The translations under genes and the position numbers were made by a program. Below are positions 42,432-52,714 of a stretch of 64,000 nucleotides of DNA, piece by piece. Within the stretch, counting starts at the first letter, position 1. Each line of letters starts with the position of its first letter. The stretch is from positions 132,718,807 through 132,782,806 of the forward strand of contig JAOWCC010001634.1 of the NCBI GenBank assembly GCA_030867875.1, read 5' to 3'. The notes below the pieces were generated by a model. That model was not told the origin of the DNA, did not search any database, and saw nothing but the letters and a program-made list of their open reading frames with translations. Origin of the DNA: Actinernus sp. WN-2022. Taxonomy: Eukaryota; Cnidaria; Anthozoa; Actiniaria; Actinernidae.

Positions 42432-42797
42432 GGGACCTTACGCAACCAGGACGGCGACGGCAGTGACGACGGGAGGTAGAAAATTGTTTATTCCCGAAAT
42501 CTGGTGTTTACTAGTTCCTTTATTCGCTTTTAATTACGTTTCACATCCAGGACTTCGAAAAATATGATAAGCATAAAGTTTTTCTCATGCCGAACGAAAA
42601 ACAGAGTGATTTACTTTGTTATTTTTGCGTTCTCTTGTAAACGTAAACTTTGGAGTTTTTTACGTTGTTTTTCCAGACAACGGTTGAAATGTAGGCGACT
42701 GCGTGCATTTTCACGTGCAGTAGTTGTACTTTGTAATTAAGGCTATTGTTTTATGCCGTCGTCCTTGACGTTGCCGTCCTGGTTGCGTAAGGTCCCT
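42432..42797. mobile_element. MITE, copy 2 (duplicate of 36121-36488)
   Basis: Same inverted ends and position relative to exons B and A as in unit 1. Confidence 0.8.
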
Positions 42798-42916
42798 ATT
42801 ATTCTCCTCAGTTATCGGTGACTAGTGGTGGTTCGTGCCACTATTCAACTCCACATTGGGGAATAATTGTTAATTATGTTTAGCACTGGTGGCAGCGTAA
42901 TCTCAGATTTACACCC

Positions 42917-43138
42917 CTATACATTTCCCCGAGCTAAACACATTAATATCCTTGTTTTTTGTACAGGCAACAGCCTTCAGTCGGCATTCGCTTTCGTAGG
43001 GTTTGCCGTCCGTGTCGCACACCGGTTTGTTGGATACCGCACAGAGGGTTCTGCACACACATTGGGCTTTGCAATTGACTGATCGGCACTTAGAGTGTGG
43101 ACGAACTGCACTGCATGGGCCAGCAACAAAGCAGGGAT
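42917..43138 (-). CDS. Follistatin-like/Kazal exon B2, degrading
   Basis: Aligned with B1 over 222 bp, but with three damaging differences. The donor GTGAGT has become GGGTGT after ATAG, so the GT is lost at the normal position. A Gly in VNGKAQC is Cys, giving eleven cysteines. The Gly of the conserved CG(S/T)D motif is Asp (CDTDG). The P1-equivalent residue remains Val. Because the exon is symmetrical, skipping it would keep the frame. It may be a pseudo-exon. Confidence 0.7.
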
Positions 43139-43334
43139 CTGAACCATAACCAGTAAATAACCAGTTAACTATTCAGTACTGACTGTACTCTCAATGATAA
43201 CTGAAACTATGAAAATATGAACGGATTTTACTGAAGGAAAGTGTAGAGCGGATTTCGTATGAATGACAGGTTACGCCAACGACTTACGGCACGGTAGACT
43301 GGACAAATCGAACCGTATTTACAGACTTTGAAGA

Positions 43335-43680
43335 ACCATGTAAAACGTCTGGAAAATGTTTGTAAAATGTTTGTAAAATGTTTGTAAAATGTTTGTAAAA
43401 TGTTTGTAAAATGTTCGTAAAATGTTTGTAAAATGTCTGTAAAATGTTTGTAAAATGTCTGTAAAATGTCTGTAAAATATCTGTAAAATGTTTGTAAAAT
43501 GTTTGTTAAATGTTTGTAAAATGTCTGTAAAATGTTTGTAAAATATCTGTAAAATGTTTGTAAAATGTTTGTAAAATGTCTGTAAAATGTCTGTAAAATG
43601 TTTGTAAAATGTTTGTAAAATGTTTGTAAAATGTTTGTAAAATGTTTGTAAAATGTTTGTAAAATGTTTGTAAAATGTTT
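43335..43680. repeat. 11-bp minisatellite, unit 2, first part
   Basis: TGTAAAATGTT/TGTAAAATGTC in about 30 copies, interrupted at 43682-43957 by a MITE and resuming after it. The long minus-strand open frame here is produced by the repeat. Confidence 0.9.
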
Positions 43681-43681
43681 G

Positions 43682-43957
43682 AATAGAGTGGAATGGTTAG
43701 GAAAGCCGGCAAACTTCAAAAGGGCTAACAAAGGCGCTGCGATTTAGGTTGGAAGGGGGTAAGACAAAAGATTGTGCACGATCATAGTTCATTAGCGTTC
43801 CCTGAACGACTGAACTCACACGTTTCTATTGGCTGATTGACTAACATGTTGGAATTTCTATTGTGTTTTGTGCACGGTAGTGGTCGAAAAAAGCTAACAA
43901 AGACCTATAACAAAGAAGGTCCCTGAGTTTCCTAACCATTCCACTCTATTAACTATG
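43682..43957. mobile_element. Second copy of the 283-bp MITE, inside the 11-bp array
   Basis: Matches 40852-41134 nearly throughout but lacks the first few bases of the left end (starts AATAGAGTGG). It splits the minisatellite. Confidence 0.85.
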
Positions 43958-44228
43958 GTAAAATGTTGTAAAATGTCTGTAAAATGTCTGTAAAATGTTT
44001 GTAAAATGTTCGTAAAATGTTTGTACAATGTTTGTAAAATGTCTGTAAAATGTTTGTAAAATGTTTGTAAAATGTTTGTAAAATGTTTGTAAAATGTTTG
44101 TAAAATGTTTGTAAAATGTCTGTAAAATGTTTGTAAAATGTCTGTAAAATGTTCGTAAAATGTTCGTAAAATGTTTGTAAAATGTTTGTACAATGTTTTT
44201 AAAATGTTTTTAAAATCTCTGTAAAATG
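43958..44228. repeat. 11-bp minisatellite, unit 2, second part
   Basis: Continuation of the same array after the MITE, with more TTT and CTG variants towards 44228. Confidence 0.9.
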
Positions 44229-44426
44229 CCCATGTCTTACAAACATTTTACAACCTTTAACATAGTTCTTCTCAAACTCATTAATAATTCATGGTGTGAA
44301 TACAATAGAAATCATGACCATGACGAGTATTTAGAAATACAGCCAAATACAGCTCGCATTTCAAGACTTTTAAATTTAGATCGCTAATGTTATCATTAAA
44401 GTGGAGTTTGAGAGTCCATGTAAACA

Positions 44427-44572
44427 CTTAGAGCTTGTTTTAGAAGCGAGTTTCTAAATACAGTGAGGAGGGGTTAAAAAAACCTCGCCTTTGCCTCGGT
44501 TTTCAACCCCCTCTCACTGTATTTAGAAATCGCTTCTAAAACAATTGCAACTCTGAGTGTTTTACATATTAC
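44427..44572. mobile_element. Hairpin MITE, copy 2
   Basis: Duplicate of 37546-37692 in the equivalent intron. Confidence 0.75.
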
Positions 44573-44632
44573 TTCGAAGTCCTGCAATACGGTCGTTAAA
44601 AGAATTAACTTTTAGTTTCTCCTACCACTTAC

Positions 44633-44851
44633 TGTTACAGCCTCTTTTGCTGTTAATAGTAATTGTTTTGTTATTCTTGCACGCGGCTTGCTCCATCAAA
44701 CACAGGTTGTCATACATGACGTCATCCGAGCCGCACACCAGATTCTGTACGTCATCAGAACAGTTTAAGTTACATCCACATGTAGGTTGGCCTTTCTTCG
44801 CTTCACACGTGGAGTACGGTGGAAATTTGCAGATGTGGTTTAAACATGGAT
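44633..44851 (-). CDS. Follistatin-like/Kazal exon C2
   Basis: A 219-bp exon with the same acceptor and GTAAGT donor as C1. It encodes the same module with Ser for Pro after the sixth cysteine (NCSDDVQNLVCG). The P1-equivalent is again Asp. It lies between A3 and B2 in the transcript. Confidence 0.83.
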
Positions 44852-44854
44852 CTG

Positions 44855-47444
44855 CAAGGTGAGACGCTAAGCAATTACAACTCAAGATGTGAAATATTCA
44901 ACGTAAAACCATTTACAAAATAACTTCTTCATTCATCTTTTAGAGTTTAGAATAGTTGTTCATGAAAATCTAGCAATTTAAAGCATACATCTGTACCCAC
45001 AATCGTATGTTTTTAGAATTTTAAATTTTTGAGAGGAATTCCTTTAAAATTCACCAGTGAACAAGTTAGAGTATACCTCATTATGACGTCATATATTTTT
45101 GAAAACGTCTCTTAGAAAATAAATATGAGTATTTTTCGGGTTTTAACGAAGAAATGTCCTTATTGTACACTGAATAGGCTCAATATGGTCTTTTTTAGTT
45201 TTCTTCAATGTAGAAAGTATAATTTAATTCCGGCCCATGACGTCACAGGAAACTTAAGTTCTTAATACCTCTGCAAATATTTATTTTAGAGACTTCAAAA
45301 TTGCGGCATTCAAAAATATATATTTACTAGCAGGGACCCGCAGAACTTACAAGAAATCAACAAATATGATATAGTAACATAGTCTAGCCGGCTTAAATCA
45401 ATGGCGCCAGATTGTGTACTGGAGGTTTCAGCGTGTTGATGTTTTCGAAGTTGTAGTTTGATAAAAAAGGCAATAATATCTTACGGATCTCAGTTAATTT
45501 GTCAAACCGATGAACACAATTTTACGTATTGTCGAAAAAGTGCCAAAACTGACGGTCACCTGAGGCAGCTCAAGTCATGAATTCGTGTGACGAAAACAAA
45601 TATGGTTGCCGACATAGCATTGATCGAAGCGGGCAAACGGAATAAAAACAATAATGAAAAGCCAAGTTATTTGAATGTCTGGTTGTAGTGAGTTTCTGGT
45701 CTGAAGTCTTGAAGAGCGTACGATAGTTGGGCGAGGAAAAAGTTTTTTTTTTTAATATCTAAGAACACAGGAAACTACAGAGAACAGACATGGACAAAAT
45801 ATCTTGCTCTTCGACACACCATAGAGTTGTAAATAAAAAAATTGAACAGCCTTTTCCACGGACAACATTTCTAACTGTGTTTGAATACCTGGTATTACCT
45901 CATTCGGTCGTTTGAGTTCGGCCGCTTCTCCTGGCGATAGGTTTTCCTGAAACATTCCCGTAAACTCGATGGCTTGCTCGCCTAGGTTTTTCCTAAAACA
46001 GATTCCCGTAAATTCGATGGCTTGCTCGTCCAGGATTTTCCTAAAACGTATTCCCGTAAACTGGATGGCTTGCTCGCCCAACTAAGTTTAGAACTTGAGA
46101 AAACTCATTTCTTTTTAAAACATAGAGCAACGTTTCGCATGATTCGTCGTCTTCGTTGGGATACCTGTGGCCGTCACTTTTGGGCGCCATTTTCGGACGC
46201 ACGCGCGCGTCCTCCATATTAGGATATCGATCGAGGGAGCCTGGGAAAGAGCGTTACACACACACACACTTAGCGTATTATTAGAATAAATGATAAGATA
46301 AGATGTTGTTGTAATAACATGCTTTGTTGTAAACGTATACGTAACGAAGAATTTGACCTTAAAAGGAGTCGTTCATCATGACGTCACAGCAACGTCAATA
46401 TACAAACCCGATTAAACTTGAAGACGTAATTTCATATTAATATTAACTTACCAAAATTTCGTTAAATTTGAGGTCGAATTAAATTTGTTTTGCCAGTTTA
46501 TACATTTTTCGCACGTTCAACGTGAGCGATTTCATGGTCATTTATGCCCAACGTGATCATAGACTTTTATTTGCTCGCGCGCTAAATAAAGCCTTCAGGT
46601 CAAACGGTTTCAACTTAACATTGCTACATTTGTCGAAGCCGACCTTGAAATAGTTTGAAATGAAGATTTTGCCATTTCTAGGACGCACAACGGGCCAAGG
46701 AGAGACCACAAGGACTAGTTATAAAAGAGTTGTGATAGACATCGAAAATAAGCAGCCTGGATCGAATAAAGTACGCCTGGCATAGAAATTACAGACTTCT
46801 GCGGCGATACACTAATGAGATACACTAACTTTACTTGTCATATTTTAGTAGATTGTCTGTATAACGGTATTTATAAAAGCTTAAAAAATAGTTGTAATAA
46901 AGCCTAATTTTATTTATTCATTCTGTCTGACGATTTACTCCTATTTCCAAAACTCTCCAAAAGATTATTAAAGTCAATAATTGAGTGTAAGTACCTGAGC
47001 AACATCAGATTTCAAAAGATATACTTTAGTATATCTCGTACGGTATTCGCATGTATGAGGGGATCAAATCCACTAGGAAAACGCCTGGGGTAACAAATCC
47101 ACTAGTGGATATAGTCCGGGAGGACCATATTCTCTAGTGGATTTAGTCCAGGGGGACCACCACTGGGGGACCAAACCACTGTGACAGTTTTGAGAGCCGG
47201 AAAACAATTGCTCCATAGCCCTGATTTCCAGGTTATTGTGAAAATGAAACCGTATTTTGTCCCTGTTTAATTATGCGGAATCGTCTATAACCCGGAATTC
47301 GACATATTTTTACGAGAAACCGGAACCGGAAATTGGAATTAGGTTCAAAACCGGATCCGGTACGGCCGCACATATATTCCGTCATAATCTTTTAAACAGA
47401 AAACATTGGAAAAAGGAAAAATATATTATTATTTCTTATCTCAC
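44855..47444. other. Long intron between exons A3 and C2
   Basis: Duplicate of 37980-40541, with a second 48-bp repeat array at 45949-46080. No coding sequence. Confidence 0.6.
45949..46080. repeat. 48-bp tandem repeat (copy in unit 2)
   Basis: Duplicate of 39041-39172 with a few substitutions. Confidence 0.8.
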
Positions 47445-47660
47445 CTTTCTTCTGGCAAGGTCCACGCGAGGCCACCGTAATGTAGGTATTAGTAGTACAA
47501 GACCTCACTCGTAACACGCACCTGTTGCCGTATGTCGTATCATCTGATCCACACACCGGGTTATCAATCTTTGGACAAAACATCGGACAGACACACTTCA
47601 CAGAGATGCCTTTGGACACACACTTGGCGTAATTATGACACAAAGTGTAGGTGCATGGAT
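47445..47660 (-). CDS. Follistatin-like/Kazal exon A3
   Basis: A 216-bp exon with the same splice signals as A2. It encodes the A-type module with small changes (CVCPMFCPKIDNP, TTYGNRCVLRV). Ten cysteines and the Lys at the P1-equivalent site are kept. It follows exon D in the transcript. Confidence 0.85.
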
Positions 47661-48959
47661 CTAGATAACGAAGAGATCAACTCATTAATTAATGTCATTT
47701 TAGACTACAGCCAATGATTATTATTTCCACATTGCATAATGTTTCATCGATAAAATAGATCTACGCTTTGGGTAGGATGCCCTATAAGGAAAATGACCCA
47801 ATATAAGGAACTTGACCCCAGAATGTAAGGGAACTGATCCCATATAAGGGAAATGACAAAAGGATAAGCAGAAAGAATAGTTCCACATAACTTGTTAGTA
47901 GTCTACTTAGTGTAAATACAAATCATTTTTTCTTTCGTTAGACGTTATTTACGTCCCTAGAAAGTTTATGAAAACACGTTTGGCATGCATGAGCCAGTTA
48001 CAGTACTTTATTGAAATCAAAGATGTCCAAGGTGATAGTTTTTTGCCTGATAATAGTTTTAGTATATACCACACAAGTCAATAGTGCTTTTCGCGCGTTC
48101 TGATTCATTTGGCTACTCAAATTCGGAATATCCAGCATTAGTACATACCAACTAGGTAACCTTTGGTAGATCGAGCAATCTGATTGGTTCACATTTATAG
48201 GATAATGAGCCATATTCACCACTGAAACATGGGATAATGTCGGCCACATCATGTTTCAGTGTAAAGTCATGGTTTGCTAGAGCTTCAGACGGTAAAGTTT
48301 TAAAAATCTATTTCAAAAGATGCAGCCGAAAACTTGGTCTTAACGGTTTTCGAAAGTAATGGAACTACTTGAAAATGTTTTGATCACTGTTTTACATTAA
48401 ATAATTCAGCAGTGAATTGTAAATTCAGTAAATTTGCTTTTATAAATATTAAGAGTACTTCAGCTTGTCAGTCAGTGTTAACAGAAATAAACCTTCTAAA
48501 TCAATATTTGAGTCATAAAAACGGGAAAAACGGAATAAATGTATTTGAAAGTTATAATTATCAGAAAGAAAACGATCGCTCACCCTTCGTTTCCACCTGA
48601 AAGTAGCCGTACTCAGCCAGTGTCGCATGCACTAATTTAGTAAATCCTGACCGCCGAATTGCTCTTCTGTCCCTTATTCCAAGTGCTACTAATTCCAAAT
48701 ACCACTTAAATTTACCACCCACAACAACTTTCCATTGATTAAAAGAAAACTGGACACAATTCTGTCAGCACATGGCCTGCCTTGATTTCGGGCCGCTTGT
48801 TTACAATTTTTGTTTCCAGTTAAACATTTCATTGATTGGTCTTTAGCCTCGAACGCTGGTAAAACAACTTTGACAAGTTTTACGGCACTTTTAGAACTGT
48901 AAGCACTTCAAGCTCGTGTGCTTTGACTCGCCTTTTCCTTGAACAGAATGGCCTGAGTC
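47456..48959. repeat. Tandem segmental duplication, unit 3, truncated
   Basis: Homologous to the start of units 1 and 2 until GGCCTGAGTC at 48959, where similarity stops at a LINE end. Exons B and C are therefore missing from this unit. Confidence 0.8.
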
Positions 48960-49017
48960 TACACGACCCCACAAGCGGCAACGCTTAAACAATAAAGATC
49001 ATTGATTGATTGATTGA
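48960..49017 (+). mobile_element. LINE 3' end with (ATTG)n tail, extremely truncated
   Basis: CACGACCCCACAAGC, AATAAAG and ATTGATTGATTG match the tail at 8514-8580. ACACGACC flanks the fragment on the right and resembles its left end. Confidence 0.8.
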
Positions 49018-49216
49018 CACGACCATGTGCTTTCTTCTTCAATTTGCCCGCAAAGGCTTACGGGTTATACAACTCTCGCGGAGGTGCATGGGAGGTGCCC
49101 TATACACATGCCGCTTCTTTGTATGTTTCCTTTTAGGAACACGTGGTATAATATTATTATTCTATTCTTCATATGTTAAAACCTATTTCTAAGAATAAGT
49201 TGATCAGGGCTTCTCT

Positions 49217-49328
49217 TTTACAATTAGACTCCGAGCACGTGGTTTCTATCGGCTGGTATTTGACGAGGGAAGAAGCCCTGAGTCAACTATTACAGTCGAT
49301 AGAAACCAAGGGTGAGAAGTCTAATTGT
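49217..49328. repeat. Hairpin/MITE
   Basis: CAATTAGACT and GTGGTTTCTATCG pair with CGATAGAAACC and AGTCTAATTG around a spacer of about 50 bp. Confidence 0.65.
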
Positions 49329-49736
49329 TTTAGCATAACCAAGCTGCTGTTATTTCCAGTTTAGCCGTCGATTTATATTGAGATAAATCAGTAAAAACGT
49401 TGAAAAATAAGAAATTCTCCAGGTGATTTTGTCTGTACGTGCTAGCTCGTTGTTAGAAATTGTCATCTATGGATTGATAGACGATGCCCGCGTAGCCAAT
49501 CAAATTGCGAGTTTGCCGATAGTTGGTGGCTTGGTTATGCTAACATTGTTTATTAAGGACTATTTTGCATCCAGCACCGTCTTCCTCGTGAAATTCCTCA
49601 TATATGGCGTTAAAATATCAAAAGCACTCTATTGTTCTTTCAAGGTGTCGGCTAGAAATCTCTCGAGTTTGTTTGACTCTAGTAAAGGTTGAAAATGGTC
49701 CAATCACACAGGTATTTACTAGAGCTTTCTACCAAC
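49329..49736. other. Intron downstream of exon D
   Basis: No recognisable feature. The plus-strand open frame 49423-49692 has hydrophobic stretches but no domain. Confidence 0.4.
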
Positions 49737-49967
49737 CTCGACACGGCCTCTTCCTTGTGACATGTATCCTCTTTTTATTCCCCTTACAGTTCTCTCGTCT
49801 CAGTTCGCACTCGTTTGTATAGGTTTTTCCATCGGAACCACAGACGCGATCAAGAAGAAGAGGACAAATCCTGGGACAAATGGCGATGCACCGCGGACGT
49901 CCTCTAATAACTTTGCAGACGGATGGTAAGGCACACAGGACTGCTGCACATCCTCTGAGCTTGGGGC
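49737..49967 (-). CDS. Follistatin-like/Kazal exon D
   Basis: A 231-bp exon with acceptor TTCTAG before GCCCCAAG and donor CGAG/GTTGGT. It encodes RGCAAVLCALPSVC, RPRCIAICPRICPLLLDRVC, GSDGKTYTNECELRRENC and RKRPC, with ten cysteines. The P1-equivalent residue is Leu, which would favour chymotrypsin- or elastase-like proteases. It is not duplicated in this window. Confidence 0.82.
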
Positions 49968-50088
49968 CTAGAAGAAGAATAAAGGGCATTAGAGTGGATT
50001 TCGTATGAGTGGGCAGGTTACGCCATGCCTTGACAGTGAAATGGTTTTTTCCATTGTTTTCATCCTTCTGATCCAATCAAGTTACTAC

Positions 50089-50686
50089 GGTGGCCCGGTC
50101 AGGTTACCACGATACCACGATAGAGCCTATCGTGGTAACGTGGTTTTGAAAGAAATTCAAAACCACGTTACCACGTTAGAAAAGTCCGCGTAGAACTGGG
50201 CCTCGAAGCACATGGTTGACAAAATGGCGGAGGGGAAGGAAGAGAGTGAATCAAGCGGAGATTTTGCAGGAGATTTTCATCTGTTTGAAGATGAGGTTTG
50301 TTTTTACCATATATATAAGCTTACCACTGCCACTGGCAATTGATTAAAATTTAAAATGTCTCGGAATCGTTGAGGGATCATTGAAATAAACCGACAGCAG
50401 TATATAACATACTAACGATTCAAATGCGTTGATATCGGAAGATCTGGTGGAATCGGGATTCCCTGTTGACTACTGCTCGACGTAAACCATAAAACAAAAA
50501 GAAAACTGACGAAAAGACGAGGCTTTGCCATTATATCCGCCATTTTTGTCAACCATGTGATTCGAGGCCCAGTTCCACGCGGACTTTTCTAACGTGGCAA
50601 CGTGGTAACTTGGTTTTGAATATCGTTCAAAACCACGTTAGGTTCTGTCGTGGTGTCGTGGTAACGTGTAACCTGACCGGGCCACC
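50089..50686. mobile_element. Foldback element, 598 bp, with long inverted ends
   Basis: GGTGGCCCGGTCAGGTTACC starts the left arm and its reverse complement (with small indels) ends the right arm. The arms extend about 150 bp and share AAAACCACGTTA and CCGCGTAGAACTGGGCCTCG-type sequence. Non-coding middle. Confidence 0.8.
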
Positions 50687-50719
50687 GTAAGTTACAGTAC
50701 AGTTACGGTATAGAGCAAA

Positions 50720-51406
50720 TTTCTTATGAGTGAGACAAACTTCGGCATGTTCGTAGCCTTACCGTTAGAGCAGATTTCGTATGAGTGGGACAAACTACAG
50801 CACTGACTACAGCACGGTTACCGTACAGCATTTCGTAACATTGAAATGGTTTCCCGTTGTTTTTGTCCTGCTGATCCAATCAAATCACAGAAATACGGTA
50901 CAGCACGGTTACAGCACGGTTACGGACTGCCGTAGTTTGCATATCAAACAATTGTTGTCGTTCAGAGTAATATTTGGGCCTGACTAGATGCTAGCGAGGC
51001 ATACGCTCATCCTTTTCAAATTTCGCCATCGATTTTTTTAATCGCACTTCTTGTAGCCTACGTTGTATCCGCCTCTCTTCTGCCGGCTCGCTACACTTCC
51101 TGAACGTGTTCTAGCATTCGACGATCTGTCCTGCTTTCCAAATATGGAATATATTGACCATATATGGAATATCACAGGGAGCTCTCAGGAACGACACTTT
51201 TCTCAATAAATTGTTTGATATGGTCCCACTCATACGAAATCTGCTCTAGTAACCGCACTGTAACCGTGGTGTACCGTATCTCTGTAATTTGATTGGATCA
51301 ACAGGACAAAACCAATGTCACCATTTCAATGTCACTGCATGCCGTACAGTAACCGTGCCGTAGTCATTGCCGTAGTTTGTCTCACTCATAGGAAATCTGC
51401 CATAGC
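50720..51406. mobile_element. Nested inverted repeats with GATTTCGTATGAGTG ends
   Basis: AGAGCARATTTCKTATGAGTG occurs at about 50723 and 50767, and inverted at about 51226-51249 and 51383-51405. The arms include GGTTACAGCACGG-type sequence and a shared TGATCCAATCAAAT block. The same end motif occurs near 36951, 43249 and 49992. Confidence 0.65.
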
Positions 51407-51724
51407 TTCGTTCTTTTCTCAGTTTCTCGTATTCAATTACAGCCCACATGCTTCGTGATAGCGGCTGTAATATATTAACGAGTGACTTTCCAAACGACAA
51501 TGCAAGAACAACGGTATTACTCATTAAATAACTATTAATCGGTCTAGCGTTGCGCCGAATGACTCTTATACTGACTCATTTGGAATTCGAAGATGCGAAC
51601 CTTAAGTGAAGAATATTTTGATACAACACAATACTACACGCATACATATACACAACACATGCCACATACATACAAATACACGAATTATGATCAAAATGCA
51701 CCATATCACTGGAAAAATCGAACC

Positions 51725-52326
51725 ATTTACATACAGACTATGTAAAATGTCAGTCAAATGTTTGTAAATTAAATGAACAAATTTAGGAACATTTAGAAAA
51801 GTTATATCAATTTAGTACTCGGTAAAATGTTTGTAAAAATATCTGTAAATGTGTACATTCACAGATCAGACATTTTAAAACCATTTTAAAGACTTTTACA
51901 TAGTAAAATGTCTGTAAAATATTTCTAAAATGTTTGTAATATGTCTGGAAAATGTTTGTGAAATGTCTGTAAAATGTTTGTAAAATGTTTGTAAAATGTT
52001 TGTAAATGTTTGTAAAATGTTTGTATTTAATGTTTGTAAAATGTCTGTAAAATGTTTGTAAAATGTCTGTGAAATGTTTGTAAAATGTTGTAAAATGTTT
52101 GTGAAATGTCTGTAAAATGTTTGTGAAATGTTTGTAAAATGTTTGTAAAATGTTTGTAAAATGTTTGTAAAATGTTTGTAAAATGTTTGTAAAATGTTTG
52201 TAAAATGTTTGTAAAATGTTTGTAAAATGTTTGTAAAATGTTTGTAAAATGTTTGTAAAAATATCTGTAAATGTGTACATTTCACAGATCAGACATTTTA
52301 AAACCATTTTAAAGACTTTTTACATA
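51725..52326. repeat. 11-bp minisatellite between exons D and E, with duplicated flank
   Basis: The same TGTAAAATGTT family as in the B-side introns; the densest part is 51900-52260. A non-repeat module, ATATCTGTAAATGTGTACAT through ACTTTTACATAGT, occurs at 51836-51903 and again at 52257-52328, so an array plus flank was itself duplicated. Confidence 0.85.
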
Positions 52327-52369
52327 GTTCTTCACAATCTGTAAATGGCTCGATTTTGCCATTGCATAC

Positions 52370-52603
52370 TTGGAACTGGAAGTTGATTGCATGGACCATT
52401 CCTAGTGATGGTAATGTTGATATTCTTATTACAAGCGATTTTCCTCATCCTGCAGTCATTACGATAGGTCTTTCCATCAGACCCGCATACAGGATTAACT
52501 GTCGTCGTGCACGAAAACAATAGACATGTACACTTTCCTCTGGTGAAGATCTTTGTACATTTTGAATAAGGCGGTGACGTACAAGTTACATTCCTGCACG
52601 GGT
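52370..52603 (-). CDS. Follistatin-like/Kazal exon E
   Basis: Acceptor TTTTTTTCAG before ACCCGTGC. If donor CCAA/GTATGC is used, the exon is 234 bp and symmetrical like the others; otherwise the frame runs to a stop at 52332. It encodes DPCRNVTC, KCTKIFTRGKCTCLLFSC, VNPVCGSDGKTYRNDC and RKIACNKN, with ten cysteines. The P1-equivalent residue is Thr. It is the most 5' exon visible in the locus. Confidence 0.8.
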
Positions 52604-52714
52604 CTGAAAAAAATAAAGTATGAAATATAAACGGAGTTCATTAAACAAAGCAAAGGTAGCCCTTTCGCGTAATTAATCAATTCCAAAGTGCTTATAATGC
52701 CTTCCGACTCGCCT

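Larger units (their letters stand above)
40553..47455. repeat. Tandem segmental duplication, unit 2 (exons A2, B2, C2)
   Basis: About 6.9 kb. It aligns with unit 1 over its whole length, with insertions at 40852-41134 and 43682-43957 and an expanded 11-bp array. Confidence 0.85.
34655..52603 (-). other. Multi-exon locus for a tandem follistatin-like/Kazal protein
   Basis: Nine minus-strand exons each encode one module with ten cysteines (FOLN-like half plus Kazal half). In transcript order they are E, D, A3, C2, B2, A2, C1, B1, A1. All eight internal exons are bounded by AG acceptors followed by an (N)AY-CC type start and by GT donors, except B2, whose donor is damaged. Each is a multiple of 3 with phase 1 at both ends. 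The last exon ends in a stop. The product is probably a secreted or extracellular protease-inhibitor-like or agrin/follistatin-like protein. The first exon, signal peptide and promoter were not found. It could be one gene or a cluster of shorter ones. Confidence 0.75.

Noticed and set aside
43228..44193. Long minus-strand frames rich in YKHFTNILQTF
   Set aside because: An 11-bp repeat without stops reads open in all minus frames; the arrays are intronic and vary in length between duplicates.
45752..46081. Minus frame with repeated GEQAIEFTG units
   Set aside because: 48-bp tandem repeat in an intron; no splice signals and the unit 1 counterpart is not read as the same protein.
51807..52307. 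166- and 129-residue minus frames before exon E
   Set aside because: Same 11-bp repeat artefact.
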